Shown here: one piece after another, positions 54,553-63,905 of the stretch
How positions within the stretch are numbered: the stretch's first letter is position 1
Layout: every line of letters starts with the position of its first letter
NCBI GenBank assembly: GCA_965201085.1
Contig: CBDAVS010000010.1
Span: forward strand, 1 to 64,000
Source: JAPOUP01 sp965201085
GTDB lineage: Bacteria > Pseudomonadota > Alphaproteobacteria > Rhodobacterales > Rhodobacteraceae
Length of the DNA: 64,000 bases
Reading direction: 5' to 3'
Notes under the pieces: model-generated
Database searches by the model: none
Told to the model about the DNA's origin: nothing
The model's input: only the letters and a program-made list of their open reading frames with translations
Translations under genes and position numbers: made by a program

Positions 54553-56361
54553 TCATTCCTCGTCTTCCGGATCGAACACGGGATCCAGAAACAAAGCGAG
54601 TCTGGCCTCTCCCGTACCTTCGATCGGAGGCGAACGGTGCAAAAGTCCGGTGCGTGGCCGCTCCGGCCAAAGCGTTCCCCGAAGCAGGATTGGAGCGCCG
54701 GTCTGGACGGTGAACACACGCTCAGGATCTTTCCCGTCGGTGGAAATCCCGTATTGCGTTCCCGTACCCCGATAGGTGCAGATCAGGCGAGCGGTGATCG
54801 CATCGATATGGAACCTGCGACAGGCGTTGGTCGTAACGACATCCAGCCGCAGGCGCAGGAATCTCGCGGACATAAGGCCCGAGAATATATCGGCCAGTGA
54901 TACGATATCATTCTGAAGCCAATCCCGTTCGAGACAGGCAGGCAGTCCGGACATGTCGCACAGCTCCCGGACGGTGTCCGCGACCGCCTCCGATGGCAGG
55001 ATGACCCGTCCTCGGGGCAGAAGCTCGGCGTCGAGGCCATTCAGCCAGATCTGGACATCGGGTGGGGTTTGCCGCCGCCAGATTACGGCGGCGCTGTCCG
55101 GTTGCAGGAATGTATTCAATGATGCCGGATCATCCGTGATGCCAACACCCGTGGCCGCAGCCTCCACTCTTCGCCAGATCGGGAACGGGTCCGTGTATTC
55201 CGGCAGGCTATCGGGCCCCGACGCAGCGTCGGCGGGTATGAGACACCCATCAAGCCGAGCCTTCAGTGTCGGCCAATCGATGCGCGCTCCGATGAACACG
55301 ATCTCCTGACGTCGATCGCCCCACGGCTCCTGCCAATGGGCATTGATATAGGCTACGGCCTCGTCGTCGGTGGGTCTGCGCTCTTTCGGTATCGTGGCCC
55401 ACCAGGTACCAAGCGGTTTGACGCTGGACAGCGCCCCGGCCAAAGAGAACTCAGCCACCCAATCGGGTCGTGTCGATATCCAGAAATGGCCTTTGGCCCG
55501 GATCACCCCCGGCAGATCACCATTGAGAACCTCAAGGATGCGCTCCGGTACGAAGGGATGCCGCGCCCGATAGACGTATGAAGTCACTCCGTATTCCTCG
55601 GTCTCCGGCACATGGTTGGTGAAGCCGTAAAGTTCCTTTGCCCACATCGGGTGTTCGTAGGCCTGATCGAAGTCGAAAAGGCCCGTATCGAGGATTTTCT
55701 CCGCCGCCACCGCCGAGTGATCGGTCTCGATGATCTCGGCATCCGCGTTCAGGCTTCGGATGATCTTGCGTGCGGCCGCGACTTTTTCGGACCCTGCGGC
55801 GCCAACCTTGTTCAGGATCACGACATCGGCGAATTCGATCTGGTCGGTCAGCAGATGGACGAGCGTGCGCTCGTCCTCCTCGCCCATGGTCTCACCCCGG
55901 TCGCGCAGGAAATCATGGGACGAGAAATCGTTCAGCAGATTCACCGCGTCCACCACGGTCACCATTGTGTCGAGCCGAGCCACATCGGACAGGCTGTCGC
56001 CGGTCTCATCCCGAAAGTCGAAGGTTGCCGCGACGGGCAGCGGTTCGGATATGCCCGTGGACTCGATCAGCAGGTAGTCAAAGCGCCCCTCGGCGGCGAG
56101 GCGGCGCACTTCCTTGAGCAGGTCGTCGCGCAGGGTGCAGCAGATGCAGCCATTTGACATTTCGACAAGGGTTTCATCAGTGCGGCTGAGTTCGGTGTCC
56201 GCCCGCACCAGGTCCGCGTCGATGTTCACCTCTGACATATCGTTGACGATCACCGCGACCCGACGGTCCTGTCGGCTGTTCAGGATGCGGTTAAGCAGGG
56301 TGGTTTTCCCCGCTCCAAGAAATCCGGAAAGTACCGTGACGGGAAGACGGGTATCTGGCAT
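54553..56361 (-). CDS. COG0523 (CobW/ZigA-like) metal GTPase fused to DUF1826
   Basis: 602 residues from ATG 56361, preceded by GGAG; an upstream in-frame ATG would place the start closer to the operator palindrome. The GTPase domain has Walker A SGFLGAGKTTLLNRILN, the metal-binding CxCC in MSNGCICCTLRDDLLKEV and the unusual NKVG in place of NKxD. The CobW C-terminal domain runs to about residue 390. A DUF1826 domain follows (about 430-600) with ERDWLQNDIVSLADIFSGLM and TTNACRRFHIDAITARLICT. COG0523 proteins near DUF1826 are linked to zinc homeostasis. It leads the importer operon. Confidence 0.88.
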   Translation of the reverse strand: MPDTRLPVTVLSGFLGAGKTTLLNRILNSRQDRRVAVIVNDMSEVNIDADLVRADTELSRTDETLVEMSNGCICCTLRDDLLKEVRRLAAEGRFDYLLIESTGISEPLPVAATFDFRDETGDSLSDVARLDTMVTVVDAVNLLNDFSSHDFLRDRGETMGEEDERTLVHLLTDQIEFADVVILNKVGAAGSEKVAAARKIIRSLNADAEIIETDHSAVAAEKILDTGLFDFDQAYEHPMWAKELYGFTNHVPETEEYGVTSYVYRARHPFVPERILEVLNGDLPGVIRAKGHFWISTRPDWVAEFSLAGALSSVKPLGTWWATIPKERRPTDDEAVAYINAHWQEPWGDRRQEIVFIGARIDWPTLKARLDGCLIPADAASGPDSLPEYTDPFPIWRRVEAAATGVGITDDPASLNTFLQPDSAAVIWRRQTPPDVQIWLNGLDAELLPRGRVILPSEAVADTVRELCDMSGLPACLERDWLQNDIVSLADIFSGLMSARFLRLRLDVVTTNACRRFHIDAITARLICTYRGTGTQYGISTDGKDPERVFTVQTGAPILLRGTLWPERPRTGLLHRSPPIEGTGEARLALFLDPVFDPEDEE

Positions 56362-56390
56362 AAGTTGCTCCATAGCGCGTTCCAGGATCA

Positions 56391-56409
56391 CGTAACATAT
56401 AGTGTTACG
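56391..56409. promoter_or_regulatory. Operator-like perfect palindrome between the metal operon and the Rrf2-type gene
   Basis: CGTAACATATAGTGTTACG is a perfect 7-bp inverted repeat around TATAG. A further half-site, GATGTTACGAATG, lies about 20 bp to the right. It sits 30 bp upstream of the COG0523 start and about 55 bp before the divergent regulator gene, where it could control both. The shape (TGTTA...TAACA) resembles Zur-family boxes but may belong to the adjacent regulator. Inference only. Confidence 0.6.
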
Positions 56410-56464
56410 AGATAAACGCAACAGCGGATGTTACGAATGGGATCAATTCGAGGAAAGTCCGTGG

Positions 56465-56866
56465 ATGAAGAGAAACAGTCGCCTCTCCCTTGCCCTGCAC
56501 ACCCTAAGTCATATGGCTGGCGATCCGGATCGCGTGCGAACGTCTTCGGACATCGCCAGTCATGCAGGGACCAATTCCGTTGTGGTTCGCCGGGTCCTGG
56601 GACGTTTGCGCGAAGCCGGGCTTCTGACTTCGGAAAAGGGTCATTCCGGTGGGTGGAGGCTCGCCAGATCGCCTGAGGAAATCACGCTGGCAGATGTATA
56701 TCTGGCTTTGGACGAGAATCTGGTTTTCGACGGTGACGAACAGCAGATTCTCCCATGCTCCGTTGAACAGGCCCTGCACAGCCGGGTGAGAGGGATCATG
56801 AAAGACATTGAGCGAAGTCTGGTCGAACGCCTGCATGAGACCACCATCATGGAAGTCCGTGGCTGA
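56465..56866 (+). CDS. Rrf2-family transcriptional regulator
   Basis: 133 residues from the ATG that follows GAGGAAAG. The winged helix-turn-helix reads SLALHTLSHMAGDPDRVRTS and SDIASHAGTNSVVVRRVLGR, with the wing KGHSGGWRLARSPEEITLAD. Only one Cys (PCSVEQAL) is present, so it lacks the three-cysteine cluster site of IscR or NsrR and probably does not bind an iron-sulfur cluster. It is divergent from the metal-uptake operon and may control it. Confidence 0.88.
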   Translation: MKRNSRLSLALHTLSHMAGDPDRVRTSSDIASHAGTNSVVVRRVLGRLREAGLLTSEKGHSGGWRLARSPEEITLADVYLALDENLVFDGDEQQILPCSVEQALHSRVRGIMKDIERSLVERLHETTIMEVRG

Positions 56867-57117
56867 TTGGTGATCGTTGGGGGATCGCCATAGGCGAACA
56901 CGGTGCGTTACGGATTCGTTACATTGGCACTCCGGGTCGCCGGTTTCCTGAGAGGTGAATTTCGACCCAACTGACCGAAGAAGAAAGCGTTGGATATCGG
57001 CCTCGTCAGAGATCGCCACCATCTTGGTGGCGGCGGGACCCGCCGCTGCCGGGAATTCATCGCCAAACGTCGCGATTTCTCTTGACCAAGGAATTTACTT
57101 CGATGCAGACAGGTCCC

Positions 57118-57358
57118 GCATGGTGCCCCAAAGTATGTGCAAAGCACACGGGGCTGAACTGGGAATCTGGTGACGGCGACCCAATCCGGGACCGAATGCC
57201 AGAGCCGCCCCCGCGACTGTAAGCGGAGAGCGCCCGCCACATAGCCACTGGAGCGATCCGGGAAGGCGGCGGTGCGCAGCGACCCGCAAGCCAGGAGACC
57301 TGCCATGCGAATGAACCGCAACTCCTGTCGGGTGTGACAGGCTGGGGAGATTAGGGAT
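57118..57358 (+). promoter_or_regulatory. Cobalamin riboswitch with RBS-sequestering hairpin
   Basis: All core elements of the AdoCbl riboswitch are visible: closing stem GCATGG (57118-57123) with CCATGC (57303-57308), GGGAATCTGGTG, TCCGGGACCG, CCCCCGCGACTGTAAGCGG, GCCACTGG, GGGAAGG and the B12 box AAGCCAGGAGACCTGCC. Downstream, CCTGTC (57324-57329) pairs with GACAGG (57336-57341), and the adjoining ACTCC can pair with GGGGAG, the ribosome-binding site of cbtB. High cobalamin should hide that site and switch off translation of cbtB and the following genes. Confidence 0.95.
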
Positions 57359-57529
57359 ATGAACGTTCGTACGACGACCGCTGACCGAGCTGAATCCGGA
57401 ACCGCCGGAGTCGCTCTTTCGATTCTGGCGGGTGTTTTTCTGCTGGTTGTGTCAGGTTTCGCGCAGGCGACCGTGCTGCATGACGCCGCTCATGACCAAC
57501 GCCATGCGATGGCGTTTCCCTGCCACTGA
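57359..57529 (+). CDS. cbtB: Cobalt transporter subunit CbtB
   Basis: 56 residues. One membrane helix (VALSILAGVFLLVVSGFAQA) followed by the His-rich metal motif HDAAHDQRHAMAFPCH at the C-terminus, the hallmark of CbtB. It works with CbtA in cobalt uptake. It begins right after the riboswitch and its stop is 4 bp before the cbtA start. Confidence 0.92.
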   Translation: MNVRTTTADRAESGTAGVALSILAGVFLLVVSGFAQATVLHDAAHDQRHAMAFPCH

Positions 57530-57533
57530 TCCC

Positions 57534-58229
57534 ATGGTCCGACATCATATGTTCAGCGCGGCGCTCGCAGGAGCGATAGCCGGGCTGCTCGCCGCTGCGA
57601 TCCAGCTGGCTTTCGTCGTTCCGACGCTCCTGGAGGGTGAACTGTTCGAATCCGGCGAGCGGCTGCATTTCGTGCTGGAAGGTACACCGCAAAGCGAGCG
57701 GGGGGCACCTGATCTCGGTGACGACCTGACCCGACATGGAATGACCGTGGCATTCAGCCTCGTAACCTATCTGGGATATGGCCTGATCCTGGCCGGTGCC
57801 ATGGTGCTGGCCGAGCGATACGGTTTCGCCATCACTGCCCGGGCCGGGCTGGTCTGGGGTGTTGCCGGCTTCATCGCGGTCCAGCTGGCGCCGGCGATCG
57901 GCCTGCCGCCTGAATTGCCCGGGACACCGGCCACCGAGATAGGCCCGCGGCAGGCATGGTGGTTGCTGACCGTTGCGGTTTCGGCGATCGGTCTTGCACT
58001 CATCGCCTTCGGCCGAGGATTCGTGCCACTCGCAGGGGTCGTTCTGCTTCTGCTTCCTCACCTGATCGGCGCGCCGCATCTCGATACCTACTGGGGTTTC
58101 GCCCCACCTGAACTGTCGGCGCATTTCGTCACTCTCAGCCTGGGTGCGGCGTTGGCGGGATGGGCGTTGCTTGGGTTTCTATGCGGGTGGTTTCTGGAAC
58201 GGCCTCACCATTCCACCCGTGCCGCCTGA
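57534..58229 (+). CDS. cbtA: Cobalt transporter subunit CbtA
   Basis: 231 residues from ATG 57534 (an ATG five codons in is also possible). An integral membrane protein with about five hydrophobic helices, for example LAGAIAGLLAAAIQLAFVVP and FVPLAGVVLLLLPHLIGAPH. Conserved His residues near the helix ends (HHMF, LPHLIGAPHLD) may carry cobalt. It is under the cobalamin riboswitch with cbtB and most likely with cobW and cobN. Confidence 0.9.
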   Translation: MVRHHMFSAALAGAIAGLLAAAIQLAFVVPTLLEGELFESGERLHFVLEGTPQSERGAPDLGDDLTRHGMTVAFSLVTYLGYGLILAGAMVLAERYGFAITARAGLVWGVAGFIAVQLAPAIGLPPELPGTPATEIGPRQAWWLLTVAVSAIGLALIAFGRGFVPLAGVVLLLLPHLIGAPHLDTYWGFAPPELSAHFVTLSLGAALAGWALLGFLCGWFLERPHHSTRAA

Positions 58230-58304
58230 AAGGCGGGTGAAACTACGCTGCGGACGTCCCTCCGGCTGTTGGGGCGTCTTCCCACCCTGTCCAGGAGATC
58301 ATTA

Positions 58305-59375
58305 ATGCCCGCAAAAATTCCGGCCACCGTCATCACCGGCTTCCTTGGATCCGGAAAAACAACCCTGATCCGGCACTTGCTGTGGCATGCGGAAGGGCGC
58401 CGCATCGCGCTTCTCATAAACGAGTTCGGCGAACTCGGCGTCGATGGCGATCTGCTGAAAAGCTGCGGAGAAGGTGCCTGCGCGAACGATGATGTACTGG
58501 AACTCAGCAATGGCTGCATCTGCTGCACCGTCGCGGAAGACTTTCTGCCGGCCATGCAGACGCTGCTCGACCGCGCCGCGCCGCCCGATCACATCGTCAT
58601 CGAGACTTCCGGTCTCGCTCTCCCGCAACCTCTGGTCCGCGCATTTAGCTGGCCCGAGATGTCAACGAAGGTCACAGTCGACGGAGTGGTCGCGGTGGTC
58701 GATGGAAAGGCCGTTTCCGAAGGTCGTTTCGCCCACAGCGCTTCGGCGGTCGAAGCCCAGCGTCGGATGGATGACAGGCTCGATCATGACACACCGATCG
58801 CGGAGCTTTTCGAGGATCAGGTCGCCTGCGCGGATATGATCGTCATCAACAAGACGGACCTCCTCGACACTGATGAGGCCAGCGCCCTCGCTGCGAAGCT
58901 CGAGGGCGAAAGCCGTGCCGGTGTGCATGTCGTCAGGACGTCGATGGGTGCATTGCCGATCGATGTGGTGCTTGGCCGCGGTGAGGCCGCGGAGGACGAT
59001 GTCGCCGCCCGCCACGAAATACATCACGGTCACCATGAGGATGGCCAGGATGATCACTACGACGATGGCCACCACCATCACCATGACCACGACGAATTCG
59101 AGTGCTTTGTCGTGACCCGACCTGAAATAAACGACCCCGGGTCCTTTGCCGAAACGGTTGCTGAAGTCATTCGCGGACATGACATATTGAGGCTGAAAGG
59201 ATTCGCGGCGGTAACGGGAAAGCCGATGCGTCTGGCCCTTCAGGCCGTCGGGCCGAGAGTCGAAACCTATTTCGACCGTCCGCTCGACAGGCAGGAGCCT
59301 CGGGAAACACGATTGGTTGTCATTGGCCGGACCGGCCTCGACCGCTCCGCCATTACGGCGGCACTTTCGATATGA
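58305..59375 (+). CDS. cobW: CobW, cobalt chaperone GTPase
   Basis: 356 residues from ATG 58305, preceded by AGGAG. Walker A is TGFLGSGKTTLIRHLLW, the CxCC metal motif is SNGCICCTVAEDFLPAM and the guanine-binding site IVINKTDLLD is complete. Residues about 235-266 form a very His/Asp-rich loop (HHGHHEDGQDDHYDDGHHH), probably a cobalt reservoir. It delivers Co(II) to the CobNST chelatase. Its TGA overlaps the next ATG. Confidence 0.95.
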   Translation: MPAKIPATVITGFLGSGKTTLIRHLLWHAEGRRIALLINEFGELGVDGDLLKSCGEGACANDDVLELSNGCICCTVAEDFLPAMQTLLDRAAPPDHIVIETSGLALPQPLVRAFSWPEMSTKVTVDGVVAVVDGKAVSEGRFAHSASAVEAQRRMDDRLDHDTPIAELFEDQVACADMIVINKTDLLDTDEASALAAKLEGESRAGVHVVRTSMGALPIDVVLGRGEAAEDDVAARHEIHHGHHEDGQDDHYDDGHHHHHDHDEFECFVVTRPEINDPGSFAETVAEVIRGHDILRLKGFAAVTGKPMRLALQAVGPRVETYFDRPLDRQEPRETRLVVIGRTGLDRSAITAALSI

Positions 59376-59836
59376 GCCTCGTCACCAAGGGTGACCCGCG
59401 CGATGCCGGAGCCATGGCTCTGCTGCGTGAAAGCCATGCGATGATGGTGAAACTGTTTCCAACCGATGCCTGTCACTACCTCTCCATAGAGGGTCTATGT
59501 GGTCCTGATATAGTCTTCTTCGTCGCGACCGATGCCACCTGCACCGTCGGAACGGGTGCGCTTGCTGACAGGGGAAGTTACGGAGAGATCAAGTCGCTCT
59601 TCGTCGCTCCGGATGCCCGCGGCACGGGAATTGGCGCCGCCATGCTCGACGCCATCGAGATCGAGGCGCGCGGGCGGGCGCTCCCCTGTCTTCGTCTCGA
59701 AACCGGGACAGGCCTTGATGCCGCCATCCGTCTTTACAGGCGGACGGGCTATTCCATCCGAGGGCCATTCGACAGCTACAGGGACCATCCATTGAGCGTA
59801 TTCATGGAAAAGCCGCTTGAGGACTCCCTATCGTGA
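59372..59836 (+). CDS. GNAT-family N-acetyltransferase
   Basis: 154 residues, coupled to cobW by ATGA. The acetyl-CoA pocket is VAPDARGTGIGAAMLDAIEI and the C-terminal strand-helix is LRLETGTGLDAAIRLYRRTGYSI, as in PanZ/YafP-like GNAT proteins. The acceptor is unknown. Its place between cobW and cobN suggests co-regulation by cobalamin but not a known step of the pathway. Confidence 0.88.
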   Translation: MSLVTKGDPRDAGAMALLRESHAMMVKLFPTDACHYLSIEGLCGPDIVFFVATDATCTVGTGALADRGSYGEIKSLFVAPDARGTGIGAAMLDAIEIEARGRALPCLRLETGTGLDAAIRLYRRTGYSIRGPFDSYRDHPLSVFMEKPLEDSLS

Positions 59837-60116
59837 AAGGCCACGAATTCGGAATTGAAAGCGTAGGATCGAATCGGCGGCATGGAACGCCGGACGGGTG
59901 GACGATACGTGCTTATTATTCGGACGCACAGGATTCTCTTCGGAGCGGAATTCAGGAATTTCGGTTCCCTGCCATGTTGTCCCGAACCGATCGGTCGGGT
60001 GGGACCGCCTGACGATGCAAGCGTTGGCCCACGGAATGCAGTCGCAACGGAAGGTCGGTGAACGGGTTCAGATCCGTTGCCAAGACGGATCGCTAAACGG
60101 TTGTGGCCGCCGTTAG
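59837..60116. other. Gap between the GNAT gene and cobN
   Basis: 280 bp with no convincing gene. There is no second B12 box here, so cobN either reads through from the upstream riboswitch or has its own promoter. No ribosome-binding site stands out before the cobN ATG. Confidence 0.4.
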
Positions 60117-63100
60117 ATGCACCTGTTAGCCGCCACGCCTGGAGCGATAGATGATGGAACGGAGCCGGTTGACCTCGATCAGGGTCCGGCCGAGGTCGTT
60201 TTTCTCTCGGCGGCGGACACCGAACTGGCGGCGCTCAGCCAGGCGCGGACGGAGATGGGCGCACCGCCCTCGCTTCGGCTGGCATCGCTGCACCATCTGC
60301 GCCATCCGATGTCGGTTGACCTCCATATCACGAACTGTGCGTCGGGGTCAGGACTGGTCATCGCCCGTGTTCTCGGTGGTCTGGGCTATTGGCGCTACGG
60401 TGCGGAGCAGTACGTGGTCCGGCTTGGGGAGGCGGGTGTACCGGTCGCCCTGCTGCCCGGTGACGACCGACCGGATCCGGAACTGCGGGCGCTCTGTACG
60501 GTGTGCGATCAGGACTGCGACGCGCTCTGGTCCTATCTTGTCGAAGGCGGGCCGGAAAACAGCACCAACTTCCTGCGTTATGCGCGTTGGATGCTATCCG
60601 CTCCTCCGGAACGGCGCGAGCGCCGGTGCAGACCGGTTCAGGCACGACCGCTTCTTCGTGCGGGTCTGTATTGGCCCGGGGAAGGTGAAGTCGATCTGGA
60701 CATCGTACGCGGTGCCTGGTCCGGCGGTGCGCCGGTGGTTCCGATCGTCTTCTACCGTGCGCTGTTGCAGGGCGCTGGACTGAATCCGATAAACCGACTG
60801 ACCAGGAGCCTCCTGCGCCGCGGTCTCAACCCGCTTCCCGTTTTCGTTGCCTCTCTCAAGGATCCGGTCAGCGCGGCGACGCTTGACCGCCTGTTCGGGG
60901 AGGCCCCGCCATCCGTCATTCTCAATTGTACGAGCTTCGCCGTGGGGTCTCCTTCCGGTGAAGGTTCCGATGACAATCCACTTCGCTCGCATCTGGCCAA
61001 AGGCTCGCCGGTTCTGCAGGTGATGCTGTCATCGGCTTCGGAAGAGGTTTGGGAGCGGGGCCTCACAGGCGCTTCCGCCCGGGACATCGCCATGAACGTG
61101 GCGCTGCCGGAAGTCGACGGCCGGGTGTTTACCCGAGCCGTCAGTTTCAAGGGTGAAGCGTTCTTCGACGACTCCACGGAGTGTCCGATCTCGGCCTATC
61201 GCGCCCGTGGCGATCGGATCGATTTCGTCGCCGATCTCGCGGGAAACTGGTCGAGACTGCGGGAGTGTCGCCCCGGGAACCGACGGGTGGCGGTCATCCT
61301 TGCCAACTATCCCAACAGGGACGGAAGACTCGCGAACGGTGTCGGCCTGGACACTCCGGCCGCCACGATCGGCGTGCTCAAGGCATTGACCGAACATGGA
61401 TATACGGTTCATGGCGCTCCATCGGACCCGGATGCCCTGATACAGGCAATCCTGTCCGGGCCAACCAATTGGCTCGCTGACCGCGCCGCCCGGGACGGTG
61501 GTGAAGACCTTCCGCTTGGCGTCTATCGGCAACATTATTCGAACCTTCCGATGGACGTTCGGGAAAGGATCGAATCCCGCTGGGGCATTCCCGAGACCGA
61601 CCCGTATTTTGTGTCAGGGGAGACATCCTCGACGGATCCGGAATGCACCGGCGCGTTCAGGCTCTCCATCCTGAAATACGGCAATTTAGTCGCCGGAGTG
61701 CAGCCTGTGCGTGGCTACAACATCGATCCGACGGAAACCCATCACTCTCCGGATCTGGTTCCACCTCACGGGTATCTGGCATTCTACTTCTGGCTGCGCC
61801 TGCATTGGGACGCCCATGCCATCGTGCATATGGGTAAACACGGTAACCTGGAGTGGCTGCCGGGGAAGTCTCTGGCGCTTTCCGACTCCTGCCTGCCGGA
61901 GGTGGCGCTCGGACCCATCCCTCACATCTATCCCTTCATCGTAAATGACCCCGGTGAAGGCACCCAGGCGAAACGCCGCGCCCAGGCGGTCATAATCGAT
62001 CACCTCACGCCTCCGCTGACACGGGCCGAAACCTATGGACCGCTGCGGGATCTTGAAGCCCTTGTCGACGAGTATTTCGAGGCGGCCGGCGTCGATCCGC
62101 GCCGCATCGATCACCTTCGGCGTGAGATTCTGTCACTCACCGCCGCAACCGGACTCGATGTCGATGCCGGTCTGCGCGGCGATGATCAGGAGACCGATCT
62201 CGCGAAACTCGATTCCTATCTATGCGAACTGAAGGAAGCCCAGATCAGGGATGGGCTGCATGTTTTCGGTGAATCACCGTCGGGAGACGCCGCCCGCGAT
62301 CTTCTGATCGCACTCGCCCGGGTGCCACGCGGCGACGGTAGGGGGAGAAACGCTTCCTTGCTACGCGCGATGGCGGAGGACCTGGGCCTGTCGATGGACC
62401 CGCTTGACTGCGATATGTCCGCGCTGGCCATGGAAAGACCCGACTGCCTTGCGGATCTCACCACCGATCCTTGGCGCAGCAATGGAGACACCGTGGAGCG
62501 TCTGGAGCTTCTCGCGCAGCGAATTCTGCGTGACGGCGGGCGGGGTGATTCCTGTCCCGGTGCGAGAACGGCGGCTGTCCTGGGTGAGATCGAGGAGGTT
62601 TTCGCTCCTGCGGTCGCGGCATGCGGACCGTCCGAGATGAACGGTCTTCTGGAGGCATTGTCAGGAAGGTTCGTCGCACCCGGTTCATCGGGTGCGCCGA
62701 CGCGCGGACGGCCGGACGTTCTTCCGACGGGGCGAAATTTCTATTCGGTCGACAGCCGTGCCGTACCGACACAGGCCGCATGGACGCTTGGCTGGAAGTC
62801 GGCCAGCCTTCTGATCGAAAAGCACCTGCAGATCCATGGCGACTGGCCGCGCACGATGCTTCTTACGGCCTGGGGTACCGCCAATATGCGGACCGGCGGC
62901 GATGATATCGCCCAATGCCTTGCCCTCATGGGGGTTCGTCCGCAATGGGATGGGATGAACCGCCGCGTCACCGGTTTCGAGATCATTCCGGTGGATGCGC
63001 TTGGTCGGCCCCGTGTCGATGTCACCCTGCGCGTTTCGGGGTTTTTCCGTGATGCTTTTCCGCAGCAGATGGCATTGGTTGACAGCGCCGCGCGGGCTGT

Positions 63101-63905
63101 GATGCGGCTTGAAGAGCCTGCGTGTCTCAATCCGGCGGCGGCCCGCGCGAGGTCGGGGGAATCCACCGCACGGGTATTCGGCTCAAAGCCCGGGGCCTAC
63201 GGGGCGGGGCTTCAGGCGATGATCGACGAACGTCTTTGGGGCGATGCCACGGAACTTGCCGAGGCCTATCTGGAATGGGGCGGATACGCTTACGCCGCCG
63301 GTGAGGAGGGGCGCAGGGACCGAGCGGCGTTTGAAGCCCGCCTTGGCCAGACGGAAGCTATCGTCCAGAACCAGGACAACAGGGAGCACGACCTTCTGGA
63401 TTCAGACGATTACTACCAGTTCGAGGGTGGTGCGGCGGCGGCGGTCCGCGCTCTTCAGGGCCATGACAGGCCGGTCTACCACAACGACCATTCACGTCCC
63501 GAGCGACCGGTCATCCGCACATTGGATGACGAGATTGGACGGGTTGTTCGAAGCCGTGTGGTCAATCCCAAATGGATAGCCGGAGTCAGGCGTCACGGCT
63601 ATAAGGGCGCGTTCGAGATCGCTGCCACGGTGGATTATCTATTTGCCTTCGCGGCCACCACGGGTGCCGTACGCAGCCACCATTTCGATCTCGTATATAC
63701 CGCATTTCTTGAGGATCGGGAGACGCGCGACTTTATCGAGGCCCATAATCCATCGGCTTTGGACGATATCGCCGAACGGCTTTCGGAAGCCATTGAACGG
63801 ACTCTATGGGTGCCGCGCTCGAACTCGGTGCGCGCCTCGATCGACTGGTTTCGCAACCGTGGTAAACAGGGGCGGCCGGGCTTACCGCCCCTTGAGCAGT
63901 TTTGA
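60117..63905 (+). CDS. cobN: Cobaltochelatase subunit CobN
   Basis: 1262 residues, full length. It inserts Co(II) into hydrogenobyrinic acid a,c-diamide, with ATP hydrolysis by CobS/CobT, in the late-cobalt (aerobic) route. The start MHLLAATPGAIDDGTEPVDL is typical. Conserved blocks include HMGKHGNLEWLPGKSLALSD (metal-binding region), PTGRNFYSVDSRAVPTQAAW and YGAGLQAMIDERLWGDATEL. CobS and CobT are not in the window. The last 24 bases overlap the convergent lytic transglycosylase gene; GGGGCGG and CCGCCCC there can form a hairpin. Confidence 0.97.
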   Translation: MHLLAATPGAIDDGTEPVDLDQGPAEVVFLSAADTELAALSQARTEMGAPPSLRLASLHHLRHPMSVDLHITNCASGSGLVIARVLGGLGYWRYGAEQYVVRLGEAGVPVALLPGDDRPDPELRALCTVCDQDCDALWSYLVEGGPENSTNFLRYARWMLSAPPERRERRCRPVQARPLLRAGLYWPGEGEVDLDIVRGAWSGGAPVVPIVFYRALLQGAGLNPINRLTRSLLRRGLNPLPVFVASLKDPVSAATLDRLFGEAPPSVILNCTSFAVGSPSGEGSDDNPLRSHLAKGSPVLQVMLSSASEEVWERGLTGASARDIAMNVALPEVDGRVFTRAVSFKGEAFFDDSTECPISAYRARGDRIDFVADLAGNWSRLRECRPGNRRVAVILANYPNRDGRLANGVGLDTPAATIGVLKALTEHGYTVHGAPSDPDALIQAILSGPTNWLADRAARDGGEDLPLGVYRQHYSNLPMDVRERIESRWGIPETDPYFVSGETSSTDPECTGAFRLSILKYGNLVAGVQPVRGYNIDPTETHHSPDLVPPHGYLAFYFWLRLHWDAHAIVHMGKHGNLEWLPGKSLALSDSCLPEVALGPIPHIYPFIVNDPGEGTQAKRRAQAVIIDHLTPPLTRAETYGPLRDLEALVDEYFEAAGVDPRRIDHLRREILSLTAATGLDVDAGLRGDDQETDLAKLDSYLCELKEAQIRDGLHVFGESPSGDAARDLLIALARVPRGDGRGRNASLLRAMAEDLGLSMDPLDCDMSALAMERPDCLADLTTDPWRSNGDTVERLELLAQRILRDGGRGDSCPGARTAAVLGEIEEVFAPAVAACGPSEMNGLLEALSGRFVAPGSSGAPTRGRPDVLPTGRNFYSVDSRAVPTQAAWTLGWKSASLLIEKHLQIHGDWPRTMLLTAWGTANMRTGGDDIAQCLALMGVRPQWDGMNRRVTGFEIIPVDALGRPRVDVTLRVSGFFRDAFPQQMALVDSAARAVMRLEEPACLNPAAARARSGESTARVFGSKPGAYGAGLQAMIDERLWGDATELAEAYLEWGGYAYAAGEEGRRDRAAFEARLGQTEAIVQNQDNREHDLLDSDDYYQFEGGAAAAVRALQGHDRPVYHNDHSRPERPVIRTLDDEIGRVVRSRVVNPKWIAGVRRHGYKGAFEIAATVDYLFAFAATTGAVRSHHFDLVYTAFLEDRETRDFIEAHNPSALDDIAERLSEAIERTLWVPRSNSVRASIDWFRNRGKQGRPGLPPLEQF

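Noticed and set aside
60151..60783. 210-codon open frame overlapping cobN in another frame
   Set aside because: Frame shadow of a GC-rich gene; the cobN frame is continuous and matches the family throughout.
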